Below are positions 15,343 through 25,600 of a DNA stretch of 64,000 nucleotides, one piece after another. Position 1 is the first letter of the stretch, and each line of letters opens with the position of its first letter. Origin of the DNA: Acidobacteriota bacterium (lineage in GTDB: Bacteria > Acidobacteriota > Thermoanaerobaculia > Multivoradales > Multivoraceae); contig JAJCXN010000030.1 in the NCBI GenBank assembly GCA_029263415.1, positions 59,223 to 123,222 on the forward strand. The letters run 5' to 3'. Position numbers and translations under genes: made by a program. The notes beneath the pieces are model-generated. The model ran no database searches. It was not told the origin of the DNA and saw nothing but the letters and a program-made list of their open reading frames with translations.

Positions 15343-17234
15343 TTCAAGACCTCAGCGTTGTTCAAATAGAGGGTTCGGTAGGTGTCGATGTACCGGTCGG
15401 CCGCTGTTACGTCCCCCTCTGCAAGGGCGCTGCGAGCCGCTACCGCCAGATCGATCAGTCGGTCGAGCACCGGCATCTGGCTTGGGTCTTGAACATCCCA
15501 CTTGTGGGCCTGGATCTCGAGCGCGATCGTGGCGAGCGTTTGGTCGATCTCGGTCGTGGCCTGCCGCGTCTTTAGGAACTCGTAGGTCGAGAGGAAGAAA
15601 CTGAACTCCTCGAGCTCGGCCTCGAGCGTGTAGAGGGTGTCTTCGAAGGCATCTGTGCCGCTCGCAACCGTCTCGACGTACTCAGTGAGGTCCGCCAGTT
15701 CGGTTGCATCGAGGCCGAGCGCGAAGGACTCGTTGAACCACTCGTTGACCGCGCGTAGCGTGGGCAAGCTGCCGTCGTGAAAGTACGGGGGTGTCGATTT
15801 CGCGCTGAGCAGTGTCGGAGTGTCCAACGCACCGTCGCGCGAATGTGGCTCGGCCCCGGCCACCGAGCCGATGTCGTGGCGCTTGCGGTCGACGAAGTGA
15901 TCAGAGGGAATATGGCAAGAGGCGCAGGACCGGGCACCCATCCCCTCGAATTCGCGGTGGAAGATCTCCTCGCCCCGGCGCGCTGACTCGGAGGTCGCTG
16001 GCAGTAGCGTGCCGTCCGGGCCAAGGTCCGGGTTGGGCAGAAAGTCGAACTCAAGCATGTAGGCGATCACGCCGTCGAGCAGTAAGGGGCTCGGTTCGGC
16101 GCCATTGAACTCGTTGACGATGACGTTGCGCGTGAATTCCCGGAGCGAGCCGAAGCGCCCGTTACGGCCATACGGCGCTGTGAAGCGAATACCCCTCAGG
16201 TCCGGCGTATCGAGGTGGTCGAAGACACCGTTGTTGGCGTGGGGAGCGAAGAAAGCGTTGCTGACGTCCAAGCCACCGGGCCGGGCCGAGAGGCCGGGCA
16301 CGAAGAGCCCGGGGTTGGTGATGCTCTTGTTGTGACAGGTGTTGCATGAAAGGCCAAGCGAGCGCGCGGGCTCGCCGAAGATGAACGGGCTGTCGAACGC
16401 CATATCTCCGAGTGCGATGAGATTCGTTTCGCCCTCGTCAACGCCGCGGGAGCCGATATTGAGTACTTGCCGGGGCCGGGGCAGCTGCTTGTTGATGTTG
16501 CTGCCAGGGGGCAGCTGGGCGGGCAGCGGTGCGCCGAGATCAACGGATGGGCTTGAGTAAGGAATCGGCGCCAAGCGCCCGGGCTTCGAGGCGCTGAAGT
16601 CGCGCCCGTAGTTTGCGGCCAGGAAGGCCTGAACCTCGATGGCCTCGCGCTCAAAGGTGGCGACGTCTGCCGCGATGGCGCCGCGCCCCAACACACCCGG
16701 GCTTCCCAGGGAACTCGAGAGCGCCAGCCAGCACTCGCCGAGCGCGAGGAAGCTCTTCGGGTCGGTGGCCTTGACCGTGGGCTCGAATGCTGCCCAGAGC
16801 TGGCGTGCCTCGTAGAGCTGCTTGGCGGCTGCTCGGTGGTCTGCGAGCGCCGACCGCGAGGCGGTGAGTCGTGCATCGACTGAGCGCGCGACGCTGGTTG
16901 TGGCGAGCTCGAAGAGTCGGCGGGCGGTGCTCCTTCGCTCTGCGGCATCGAGATCGACGCTTGCGAGGTCCGCACCCAGCTCGCCAAGAGCGGCAATCAG
17001 CGGCTGCGGCTTCGGGTCGTACTTGGCGATCCGTTCGAGATCCTGTCCGACGAGCTCCCAGTCAACTGGGTTGAGGCCTAAGACGAAGGCGAGCCGGCGG
17101 TAGCTCTCGGTGGCTTCGTGAAGACGCTCCGGTGGCACGATATGAGCGGACAGCGTCGAGGCTGTGACCAGGAGTGCCAGGATCGCGATCGAGACCACGG
17201 ACCTGCTGCTTTTGGGATGGGGTTCTTGTCTCAC
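15339..17234 (-). CDS. di-heme cytochrome c peroxidase-like protein with helical extensions
   Basis: 631 residues from a GTG with GGAGGT 8 bases upstream. A signal peptide precedes a helical N-terminal region (about 35-215). Two c-type heme motifs are CNTCH (297-301) and CASCH (437-441), with cytochrome c peroxidase/MauG-type segments around them: DTPDLRGIRFTAPYGRNGRF and DTPTLLSAKSTPPYFHDGSL. The C-terminal 110 residues are again helical. Known relatives are periplasmic peroxidases or oxidases. It leads the operon with a PhnDCE-like transporter and an outer-membrane channel, which is unusual. It may oxidise or reduce the transported compound, or a metal, before uptake. Long helical flanks set it apart from standard peroxidases (about 330-350 residues). 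Confidence 0.88.
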   Translation of the reverse strand: MRQEPHPKSSRSVVSIAILALLVTASTLSAHIVPPERLHEATESYRRLAFVLGLNPVDWELVGQDLERIAKYDPKPQPLIAALGELGADLASVDLDAAERRSTARRLFELATTSVARSVDARLTASRSALADHRAAAKQLYEARQLWAAFEPTVKATDPKSFLALGECWLALSSSLGSPGVLGRGAIAADVATFEREAIEVQAFLAANYGRDFSASKPGRLAPIPYSSPSVDLGAPLPAQLPPGSNINKQLPRPRQVLNIGSRGVDEGETNLIALGDMAFDSPFIFGEPARSLGLSCNTCHNKSITNPGLFVPGLSARPGGLDVSNAFFAPHANNGVFDHLDTPDLRGIRFTAPYGRNGRFGSLREFTRNVIVNEFNGAEPSPLLLDGVIAYMLEFDFLPNPDLGPDGTLLPATSESARRGEEIFHREFEGMGARSCASCHIPSDHFVDRKRHDIGSVAGAEPHSRDGALDTPTLLSAKSTPPYFHDGSLPTLRAVNEWFNESFALGLDATELADLTEYVETVASGTDAFEDTLYTLEAELEEFSFFLSTYEFLKTRQATTEIDQTLATIALEIQAHKWDVQDPSQMPVLDRLIDLAVAARSALAEGDVTAADRYIDTYRTLYLNNAEVLK

Positions 17235-17479
17235 CAGTGGACCTCCGGGTCGCTCGCCTCAAAAGATTTTTTGAGTACCCAAAAAGTCTGAGGGAGTGCA
17301 GGTGAAAAGTCAAGGGCGGATCCCTAGGTCTTTGCGGAACGACACCCGCTGCGGTAGCCCCGTCATCGTCGGTCCTTTGAGGACAGACGAAGACCACGCC
17401 TGGCGATTCACGCATCGGTGCTCGGTGCCTTGCGATGCTCATATCGACGCCTGACGGCCCGTCGAGAGGATCCATCGCG

Positions 17480-17709
17480 CTCTGTTTCATGAAGACGCTG
17501 CTGAGGAGGACACGAACGTCGCGCTTGATCTTGCGCAGCTCGACGAACACCTGATCGCCGTCCAACTTCGGCATGCTCAGATCGAGCAGGCCGCAGTCGA
17601 TGTTTTGCGACTCGCGCTGGAACACGTCGATAGCTTCCATGCCATCGCGCGCGCGAAGCACCGTGTAACCCGCGTGGACAAGCATGTTAGCTTCGGCGCT
17701 GCGGACGAG
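17480..17709 (-). pseudogene. response-regulator receiver domain fragment
   Basis: Minus-strand codons from about 17709 read VRSAEANMLVHAGYTVLRAR, DGMEAIDVFQ, then DCGLLDLSMPKLDGDQVFVE and DVRVLLSSV. This is the centre of a receiver domain, with the phospho-acceptor Asp in LLDLSMP. The first strand with the acidic DD pair is absent, and after VLLSS the family match is lost. The sequence resembles receivers at the end of hybrid histidine kinases; no kinase part is in the window. It is a relic between the cytochrome operon and the TonB gene. Confidence 0.7.
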
Positions 17710-17894
17710 TGACGTGTCGGGACTTGGCCAGTGGGACGACCCCTTCGCTGGGAGTCAGGAAGAAAACGGGTTAGGCGCACTGAGCCACATCGCTGCAAGC
17801 GCGTAGCCCGATCCGTAGCCTGCGTTTGACTGTGTGAAAGCACTCAAACGCTGCGCCACCCTGTGCCGACACGCTAGGTTGCGCTTACGCCCCT

Positions 17895-20219
17895 TTGGAT
17901 GCGCAGTCTGTCTTCTTGGCTTCGGTTCTTCTGATGAGGTTTGTCTTGATGTTGAGTTTCAGGCTTGGCTTTCACCTTCTTCTCACCCTCTTTTTGACCC
18001 TCGGCGCTAGTGCCGTGCTTGGTTCAAGAGCCGCCATGGCTCAGTCACAAGCTCCCAATGAGAACGCGCAAACGCGGCTGGAAGGCGATCAGCGCGCCTC
18101 GCTAGATGACGAGATTCTAGTGGTGGGAACGACCGCTGGAGAGCTGAGCTTGGGCTCGGAGTCGGAGACGGGTAGTCGTCTGGGCCTGACTTTGCTCGAC
18201 ACCCCGGCATCCGTCGACATCATCAACGCTGAAACGATGGCAGTGCGCGGACACTCTTCCGTTTCCGCAGCGGTGGAAACCCTGCCTGGTGTTGTTTCCG
18301 GCGAATCGCCGGCGGCGCCTTCCACGTTCTCGCTTCGTGGTTTTACCCGCAGTCAGATAACGGTTCTGCGCGATGGCATCTGGATCGGACCGACCAACAT
18401 GGTTATGCGGCCCCAGAACACGTTCAATCTCGATCGCATTGAATTGTTGCGCGGTACGGCCTCCGCTCTATACGGTCAAGGTGCAGTGGGCGGAGTGATC
18501 AACGTCGTCACCAAGCAAGCCCAAAACCGGGCGGGGCGTCCGGTGGACCTCACCGCATCGATTGGTCGATTTCAGAGCGTCGATTTGGGTGTCGGTACTC
18601 AGCTTGAACTATCGGACCGCGCGTGGCTCCGGGTCGACGCAGCACATGGGCGATCCGATGGTTATGTCGAGGGTATGGATCCGCGATCGACCAATCTCAC
18701 TAGTTCGCTGCTGTTCTCCCAACGAGACAACCTGAAAGTTCGTTTGAGCCTCGACTACCTCGACGATCAGCTGGCCAACTACTGGGGCACACCGCTGACG
18801 CCGCGCTCCTTTACCGGAGCGAATGAGCAGCGCGGAGTGGTGAGCACACAAACGGGCGAGACCATCGATCGGCGCGTCTTGCGCACCAACTTCAATGTCA
18901 GTGACGGAGTGGCGGAATCAGACCAGCTCCTCGCGCGCGTTGATATTGACTGGCAGGGCACCAACCTTGGCTTGAAGAGTTCGGTCTATTCGTTCGGTGC
19001 AGATCGCGATTGGGCCAACGCCGAGGGTTTTGTCTTCAACCAAGCGACGGAGAAGGTCGACCGTACCAACGGGTTTTTCTTTGTCACGCACGATCAACAA
19101 CTGCTCGGCAATCGTTCTCAGCTCAGCCATCGCAGTCAGCTGGGCGATCGCGAGAACCGGCTTGTTGTAGGGCTGGAGATTGCCGATCTCGACTTCGAGA
19201 GGTCTCGAGGGTTTCGGTTCTCCCCACGGCCCGGCGACTCGGTCGACTTTCTGTCCCCAGAGGTAGGAAGCTATGGGCCACGAGAACTGCGGGGCGTCAG
19301 TCCTACCGACATCGACACGCGAGCTCTTTTCGTAGAGAACCTGCTCGAGGTAACGGATGCTTTCTCGATTGTGGTTGGTGCGCGCGCCGAGTGGCTCGAT
19401 CTTGTCCGTGAGAACTATGGGCGTACGGGCAACTTCGAAGACGGGTCGAGCTTTGCGCGCAACTTCAATCACGTCAATTGGAAGGTTGGAGCGGTCTACC
19501 AGCCGGCTAGCTCTGTGTCGATTTTCGGGCAGTACGGAAGTGCCACCGACCCCGTGAACGCGAATATCTTCTTGGTCAATGCTGGAGAAGACTTCGACTT
19601 GACCGATGCTAAGCAATGGGAGTTGGGTCTCAAGGGGCGCTGGCTGAATGATCGGGTGCAGAGCACTCTGACGTTCTACGACATCACGCGAGACGACGTG
19701 CTGGACCAGATCGGAGTTGACTCAGCGTCACTGGTTGGGGGCCGCGACGCCTCCGGCGTCGAACTAGCGACGTCGATCTCTGCTGAACGAGGCTTGCGAT
19801 TCGGCTTCAACGCGTCCTACACAGACGCCGCCTTCAAGCGGTCTGCGAACTTCAACAACAATGCAGGCAATCAGCCACCGAACGTTCCGCAAGTGGTGCT
19901 GAATCTCTTCGGACAGGTAAGCGACATCGCTGGATTGCCGTTCGATGCAGGCATCGACGTGCGATATGTCGATGACCGATTCGGCGATAATGCAAACACG
20001 GTGACGCTTCATAGCTACACCTTGACCGGACTTTTCATGAGGTATCGCTGGGGCGCTACACAGTTGATTGCGCGGGCGAGCAATCTGACCGAGGAGGTCT
20101 ATTCACCGTGGGCCGACGTCTTCTACCTTCAACAAACGGATCCCTCTTTTCCTTACGCAAACCAGATTCTCGTCGGCGCCCCTCGGACCTTTGAGCTGAG
20201 CCTGCGAACTCGTTTCTAG
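17895..20219 (+). CDS. TonB-dependent (siderophore-type) outer-membrane receptor
   Basis: 774 residues from the first ATG; ATGs at residues 14 and 19 are likely better starts, the last having GAGG 9 bases upstream and giving a signal peptide (FHLLLTLFLTLGASAVLG). The plug domain is clear: LDTPASVDIINAETM, SVSAAVETLPGVVSGESPAA, TFSLRGF, VLRDGIW, DRIELLRGTASALYGQGAVG and GVINVVTKQ. A 22-strand-type barrel follows and ends in the usual aromatic residue (FELSLRTRF). This is the FhuA/FpvA-like branch for ferric siderophores. Its stop overlaps the following PepSY gene, the common receptor plus iron-reductase-like pairing. Iron-dependent control is likely but no Fur box was seen. Confidence 0.93.
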   Translation: MDAQSVFLASVLLMRFVLMLSFRLGFHLLLTLFLTLGASAVLGSRAAMAQSQAPNENAQTRLEGDQRASLDDEILVVGTTAGELSLGSESETGSRLGLTLLDTPASVDIINAETMAVRGHSSVSAAVETLPGVVSGESPAAPSTFSLRGFTRSQITVLRDGIWIGPTNMVMRPQNTFNLDRIELLRGTASALYGQGAVGGVINVVTKQAQNRAGRPVDLTASIGRFQSVDLGVGTQLELSDRAWLRVDAAHGRSDGYVEGMDPRSTNLTSSLLFSQRDNLKVRLSLDYLDDQLANYWGTPLTPRSFTGANEQRGVVSTQTGETIDRRVLRTNFNVSDGVAESDQLLARVDIDWQGTNLGLKSSVYSFGADRDWANAEGFVFNQATEKVDRTNGFFFVTHDQQLLGNRSQLSHRSQLGDRENRLVVGLEIADLDFERSRGFRFSPRPGDSVDFLSPEVGSYGPRELRGVSPTDIDTRALFVENLLEVTDAFSIVVGARAEWLDLVRENYGRTGNFEDGSSFARNFNHVNWKVGAVYQPASSVSIFGQYGSATDPVNANIFLVNAGEDFDLTDAKQWELGLKGRWLNDRVQSTLTFYDITRDDVLDQIGVDSASLVGGRDASGVELATSISAERGLRFGFNASYTDAAFKRSANFNNNAGNQPPNVPQVVLNLFGQVSDIAGLPFDAGIDVRYVDDRFGDNANTVTLHSYTLTGLFMRYRWGATQLIARASNLTEEVYSPWADVFYLQQTDPSFPYANQILVGAPRTFELSLRTRF

Positions 20220-21760
20220 TGAGTCGCGGATCGGTACTGCTTCGCTGGGCAATCGGTCTCCATCGTTGGCTTGGCATTCCGATGAGCGTGTTCTTTGCGC
20301 TTTGGTTTGTAAGTGGGGCAGTGATGCTCTTCGTTCCGTTCCCATCGTTGCCGGATGTTGATCGACTAGGAGCTTCACCGCAGATTGATGGGAGCAGTAT
20401 CGCGATCTCGCCGCTGGAGGCGCTTGCTGTTGCTGGCCGAGACGGCGGGGTTGCGCAGGTTGGCGGAATCCGACTGCTGGGGCGTCGCGAGCAGGGACCC
20501 ATCTATGTGGTGAGCGGCACCACTTCTGAAGGTGCCGACCAGCTTGCTGCGATCGATGCAACAACCGGGCGGCTGGTGCCTGCGCTTGTCGCTGCTCAGG
20601 CCAGAGACATCGCCGCCGATTTCTTTGAGCTGGCAGGGCCTGGGCCGAAGGCCGCTACGGTTTCGGGCCCCCTGGACTACGACCAGTGGGTAGTGCATGA
20701 GAAGTTCGACGACTTTCGCCCGTTCTTCAAAGCGACCTTTTTGGACCAAGCGAGCACGGTCCTCTACATCTCCGCTCAAACCGGAGAAGTACTTCAGCGA
20801 ACGAGCGCCAGCCAGCGGTTCTGGAACCTGCCAGGATCTGTGGTGCATTGGATCTATCCAACGTTGATCAGGCGCGACTGGGCGTTGTGGGATGCGCTGG
20901 TGTGGTGGCTGTCGCTAGTCGCGCTAGCAGTCGCGGGCCTTGGCATCGTGCTTGGCTTGGTCCGGTTGCGAAACAAGTCCGGGGTAGCTGCTCCAACCCG
21001 CTTCACGCCCTATAAGGGATGGATGCGGTGGCACCACCTGTTGGGGCTGAGCGGCGGCCTCGTGGTCCTGACATGGATCTTCAGCGGTTGGCTTTCGATG
21101 GACCACGGTCGTCTGTTCGCTACTCCCGACCCGGAACCGCATCAGCGGAGTGAGTACTACGGTGGCTCCTTGGACCGCGCGGTCACTGGGATCAACGCGG
21201 CAAGCCTGGCTGGGCTCAGCGGTAGCGCGGAGCTGGAGTTCCTGGTGTTTGATGGTGACGGATTGATCGTGTCCCGTTCGGCAAACCAGCGTTCTGTCCT
21301 TCGCGTGGCTTCCGCGGGAGGCCGGCTCGAAGAGGCGGCGCCCTCAATGAAGAGTGCCAAGAAAGCGATCGCTAGAGCATGGTCCGGAGCGATCGTTGAG
21401 GGCGCCGTCGAGCTGCGAGCGGGGGACCGGTACGGACATCTGCTGGAGGGCCACCTGCCTGCGTCGACCGTTCGGTTTGTGGTCTCAGACCCAGCTGCGA
21501 CTTGGGTTCATGTCGATCGAGAGACCGGTCAGATCATCAATGTCATGAACCGCAGTCGGCGCACATACCGCTGGTTGTACAACGGTCTTCACAGTTTCGA
21601 CTTGCCGGGACTCTCCGCGAGGCCCGTGGTGCGCAAGACGATCATGCTCCTTCTCCTTGCGTTGGGCTTCGCCTTGAGTTTGACCAGTCTCTTCGTCGCG
21701 TGGCGGTCGCTGCAAAGACACTGGCGCGGCCTCCTGGCCCGTTCGTCTGGGGCCAGGTAG
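20219..21760 (+). CDS. PepSY-associated transmembrane protein
   Basis: 513 residues from a GTG whose first base is the last base of the receptor's stop codon. Transmembrane segments lie near the N-terminus (MSVFFALWFVSGAVMLFVPF), the middle (WWLSLVALAVAGLGIVLGLV, LSGGLVVLTWIFSGWLSM) and the C-terminus (IMLLLLALGFALSLTSLFVA), with PepSY-like periplasmic parts between them (TGRLVPALVAAQARDIA, VHVDRETGQIINVMNRSRRT). Conserved histidines occur in LHRWLG, WHHLLG and GLHSFD, suited to heme binding. PepSY-TM proteins next to TonB receptors are thought to reduce ferric siderophores at the inner membrane. The tight coupling supports this role. Confidence 0.9.
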   Translation: MSRGSVLLRWAIGLHRWLGIPMSVFFALWFVSGAVMLFVPFPSLPDVDRLGASPQIDGSSIAISPLEALAVAGRDGGVAQVGGIRLLGRREQGPIYVVSGTTSEGADQLAAIDATTGRLVPALVAAQARDIAADFFELAGPGPKAATVSGPLDYDQWVVHEKFDDFRPFFKATFLDQASTVLYISAQTGEVLQRTSASQRFWNLPGSVVHWIYPTLIRRDWALWDALVWWLSLVALAVAGLGIVLGLVRLRNKSGVAAPTRFTPYKGWMRWHHLLGLSGGLVVLTWIFSGWLSMDHGRLFATPDPEPHQRSEYYGGSLDRAVTGINAASLAGLSGSAELEFLVFDGDGLIVSRSANQRSVLRVASAGGRLEEAAPSMKSAKKAIARAWSGAIVEGAVELRAGDRYGHLLEGHLPASTVRFVVSDPAATWVHVDRETGQIINVMNRSRRTYRWLYNGLHSFDLPGLSARPVVRKTIMLLLLALGFALSLTSLFVAWRSLQRHWRGLLARSSGAR

Positions 21761-21899
21761 GTGCTCGCGAGGAACTGGGTCCTGAGGGGCTCTGGAAAGT
21801 TTCGAGCTTAGGACCTGGGCGCCTTCATGAGGCCGCCAATCGATTTGCCGAGTAACGATCCTGAGCATCGAGACCGAAACAGAGAGCTGTTGTTCGGAA

Positions 21900-22418
21900 C
21901 TACAACCGGTGGTCGCGTAGCCGTACTGTCGCCTTGGTGCCATCGGCGTCTAGCTGTACCGAGTGCACGAACCGGCGAACCAAATCGCTACCGTTCTCTC
22001 GAATAGCGACGTAGCGAAGCCCCATTCCGTTCGGTTGGCTTGAACTCTCCTGACGAGGCCGTAGCCACGCGACCTCGGCGAAACCGGCGACCGTATCTCC
22101 AGACGGCAAAATCATCTTGAAGAGGGCCATGGTCCCGACGGGCAGCGGATTCCTGGTGGCGACGAACATACCCTCTTCAGAGATGTTCGCAGTTCTCGCG
22201 TCGGTGTCATGCACCTCGCTATTCACCCAAAGGTCGACTGTCAACTCGGCCCGAACCCTAGGACTCGATCGTCGAGAATCTTCCGGCTCGAGCGAATGAT
22301 GAACCGATGTGTCCGGCGAGCGGTCTGCTGAGTTGGCCTGCACCTGTGCTGTCGGTTCTTCTTGCTCTGCGTCGGCAGGTGAGTGGGCGGAGGCAAATCT
22401 GGGCTCAGAATCAGGCAA
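21900..22418 (-). CDS. PilZ domain protein (c-di-GMP binding)
   Basis: 172 residues. The first 45 residues are polar and disordered. The PilZ domain starts with RRSSPRVRAELTVDLW, which supplies the RxxxR ligand motif, and continues with TANISEEGMFVATRNPLPVG, the (D/N)xSxxG motif (NISEEG), then the strand GFAEVAWLRPR. It is a small single-domain adaptor with no membrane segment. Its target is unknown; neighbours give no hint. The frame begins with TTG and no strong ribosome site, so the N-terminus is uncertain. Confidence 0.85.
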   Translation of the reverse strand: MPDSEPRFASAHSPADAEQEEPTAQVQANSADRSPDTSVHHSLEPEDSRRSSPRVRAELTVDLWVNSEVHDTDARTANISEEGMFVATRNPLPVGTMALFKMILPSGDTVAGFAEVAWLRPRQESSSQPNGMGLRYVAIRENGSDLVRRFVHSVQLDADGTKATVRLRDHRL

Positions 22419-22679
22419 GGGCCGGCTCCAAAGGTAATGTCTGGTCGAGTCCGTTGTTGAACGATGCTTTGTTAAGGAGGCCGCTGTGGTCGTGCCCGCG
22501 ACAAGGCTTAGTTGAAGCGAGGCCTTCTTATGTTCCTCTCTCTTAAGCGCGCGCTGCGCGGAAAACTTGGAACATGCAGCATACGCGGGGTGCTTCCTCG
22601 GCGAGCTTGACCCCTTCTTTGACCGTGTCCTCCTCGTGGCCGTGAAGTCCGAAAACAGCTGAGAACGCGCGTTCAGTCG

Positions 22680-25600
22680 CTATCTAGGATTCTTCAGCAG
22701 CACCTTCTGCCCCTGCGTGGCGACCAGTTCGTTGAAGGTAGCGAGATCCATTTCGTACAGCTCGTGGATCCGATCGACCAGCGGGGAGAGCATGGGTTCG
22801 AGGTCGGTCCAGCGCTCGGTAACTCCAGAACCGATCGGCGGCGGGCTGCCGACAATTGCTCCGTACAGACCGTTGAACTGTTGGTCGAGTCGACCAGGGA
22901 AGTTCAAAGAGTCCTGACTGCTGCTACCTTTGATCTGGGTGAGCTCGCCTTCGACAGCGGTCAGCTTTTCATTCAACTCGACCGCTGCCTTCTGAGCCTC
23001 GTCGCCGTAGCCACTCTCACTCAGCTTCTTGCCGATCGCTGTGGCTTGTTCCTTGACGGAGCGCAGCTGAGCGAGTTCGTCATACAGGAGCTTGGTGGCG
23101 GCGCCGACCTCGCGGGCAAGACGGAGTTGCTCGCGATAGTCGGCATCGGTGGCGTCCCATTTCGGGTGCGGTTGCCACTCAAAGGTCTCGGTCTCGCTCC
23201 AGTTGTCGCGCGAGAGGGTGACGGTATAGGTACCTGGGATCGCGGCTGGACCGGCGCCGCCACCGAAGACCCACTGGACGGTGCCATCGGGCACTTCGTA
23301 GGGTGCTGGCCAACGAGCAGTGAACGGCGCCTTGTTGACGCCCTTCTTGACGATCAAGGCGTCGCCGCCTCCGCGGAAGACCGAGAGGTCGAACCCGCCG
23401 ATGGTGTCACCGCGCTTGACCGCTTCGATGAACTGTTCGCGAAACTCATCAGGCACCATCGAGGGCACACGGATGTCTTCATCGCCACTCTCGCCCTCGC
23501 TGACAAAACCTTCCTTCTCAAAAAACACCTCGCCGGCCGGGCCGGTGATTGTCATCTTGATCGGCTTTGCCTTGGTTGGGTCGCTCGCAACTTCGTTGAC
23601 GACAAACGCGATCCTGTGAGCGCCAGCGCCCTGCACGCCATCACGGATCGGCAAGAGGGTGATGGGGGCCTCCAGCACGCTGGGCGTCAAGTCAGAGAGG
23701 ACGGAGATATCAGACAGCACGTAGAACGCCCGACCTTGGGTTGCGAGCACCAGATCGTGGTCCTTGATCACCATGTCGGTCACGGGCACCACCGGCAGGT
23801 TCAGTTGGAATGATTGCCAATGCGCGCCATCATCGAACGAGGCGTACATACCGAACTCGGTTCCCGCGAACAACATACCCTCGCGGTCCGGGCTCTCGCG
23901 CACCACTCGCACGAAGTGGTCTTCAGGGATTCCGTTGTCGCTGCTAGTGAGCAGTTCCCAGCTCGCGCCGTAGTCGGTGGTCCGAAAGATGTACGGACGA
24001 TAGTCCTGCTCTCGATACTTGTACACCGCCATATGAGCGCGACCGGGATCGTGGGCCGAGACGTCGATCATGTTGACAGTGGCGCCTGGTGGCATGGCCT
24101 TGGGTGTGATGTCTTGCCAGGTGTTGCCGTTGTCTCGCGAGAGATGCACCAGGCCATCATCAGACCCCGCCCATAACAGGCCCGGGGTAATCGGCGACTC
24201 TTCGAAAGCGAAGATGGTGGTGTAGACCTCGACGCCAGTGTTGTCCTGAGTGATGCCAGTGCTACCTGAGTAGATCTGATACTCCGAATTGTTGGTGGTG
24301 AGATCAGGCGAGATCACCTCCCATTCGAGCCCGGCGTTGCTTGTGCGGTGCACGTATTGGGAGGTGTGGTACACCACATCTGGGTCGTGCGGCGAAATGC
24401 GAATTGGGGCGTTCCACTGGAAGCGGTACTTCATGTCAGCCGCTTGCTGGCCGGTTGGAGCGTCTTCGTAGGAGCGCACGCTGCGCGTGACTCCGGTGTC
24501 GCGGTCCATGCGCGTGATGGCGCCGCCGTAGCTGCCGGCGTAGATCACTTTGTTGTTGCGCGGGTCCACCGCGATGTGGCCGCTCTCGCCCCCGCCGACG
24601 GTAAAGAAATTGGCACCACCTCCGCCGAAGAAGCCCCCGCCACCACCCACTGCAGCCATTGCCGCCGTGCTGTTGTCTTGCTGGGCGCCGTATACGTTGT
24701 AGGGAAAGGAGTTGTCCACTGTGACGCGGTAAAACTCGGCGGTGGGTTGGTTCAACTGTTCGCTGAAGGTCTTGCCTCCGTTGAGCGAAACGTTGGCGCC
24801 GCCGTCGTTGCCGGAGACCGAGTAGAGCGGGTTGTCTGGGTTAAGCCACAGATCGTGGTTGTCACCGTGCCGGGGTTGAAGAGCAACAGAGAAGGTCTTG
24901 CCGCCGTCGATCGATTTGTAAAAACCGGTGTTCAGCGCGTAAACGGTTTCAGGATCTTTGGGGTCTGCATAGATGTGGATGTAGTACCAGGCGCGCTGGA
25001 GAAGCTTGCGCTCCTTCGACTGCGGACGCCAGGAATCGCCGCCGTCGTCTGAACGGTAGACACCGCCCATCGCGCCGGGCGCCTCGATCAGGGCCCACAT
25101 CCTCTCGGGCTGTGCGGGCGAGATGGTGACGTCGATCTTGCCCAACATGCCTTTGGGTAGACCGCCTTCGACCTTCTCCCAGGTAGCGCCACTGTCCTTG
25201 CTGCGCCAGATGCCGCCGTCTTCTGAACCCGAGTGGATGGTCCACGGCTTGCGGTAAGCACTCCACGCCGAAGCAAACAGGATCCGCGGATTAGTGGGGT
25301 GCATCTCGATGTCATTGAATCCGGTCTTCTCAGAGACGAAGAGGATGCGCTCCCAGTTGGCTCCGCCGTCTACCGTCTTGTAGATGCCACGCTCCTCGTT
25401 GGGGCCGAAAATGTCACCTAGGACAGCGGCGTACACCACATCCGGGTTCTCTGGGTGCACGACCATCTCGGGAATCTGCACGAACCCGGGAGAGAAAACG
25501 TGAGACCAAGTCTTGCCTGCATCTGTTGACTTGTAGATTCCGTCACCCGTCGAGATGTTGCCGCGCGGACAACCCGAGCCGGTACCAACGTAGAGCACGT

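Noticed and set aside
17062..17685. Full 207-residue minus-strand frame starting in the receiver fragment
   Set aside because: Only the first 70 residues look like a receiver; the rest overlaps the cytochrome gene and is a shadow.
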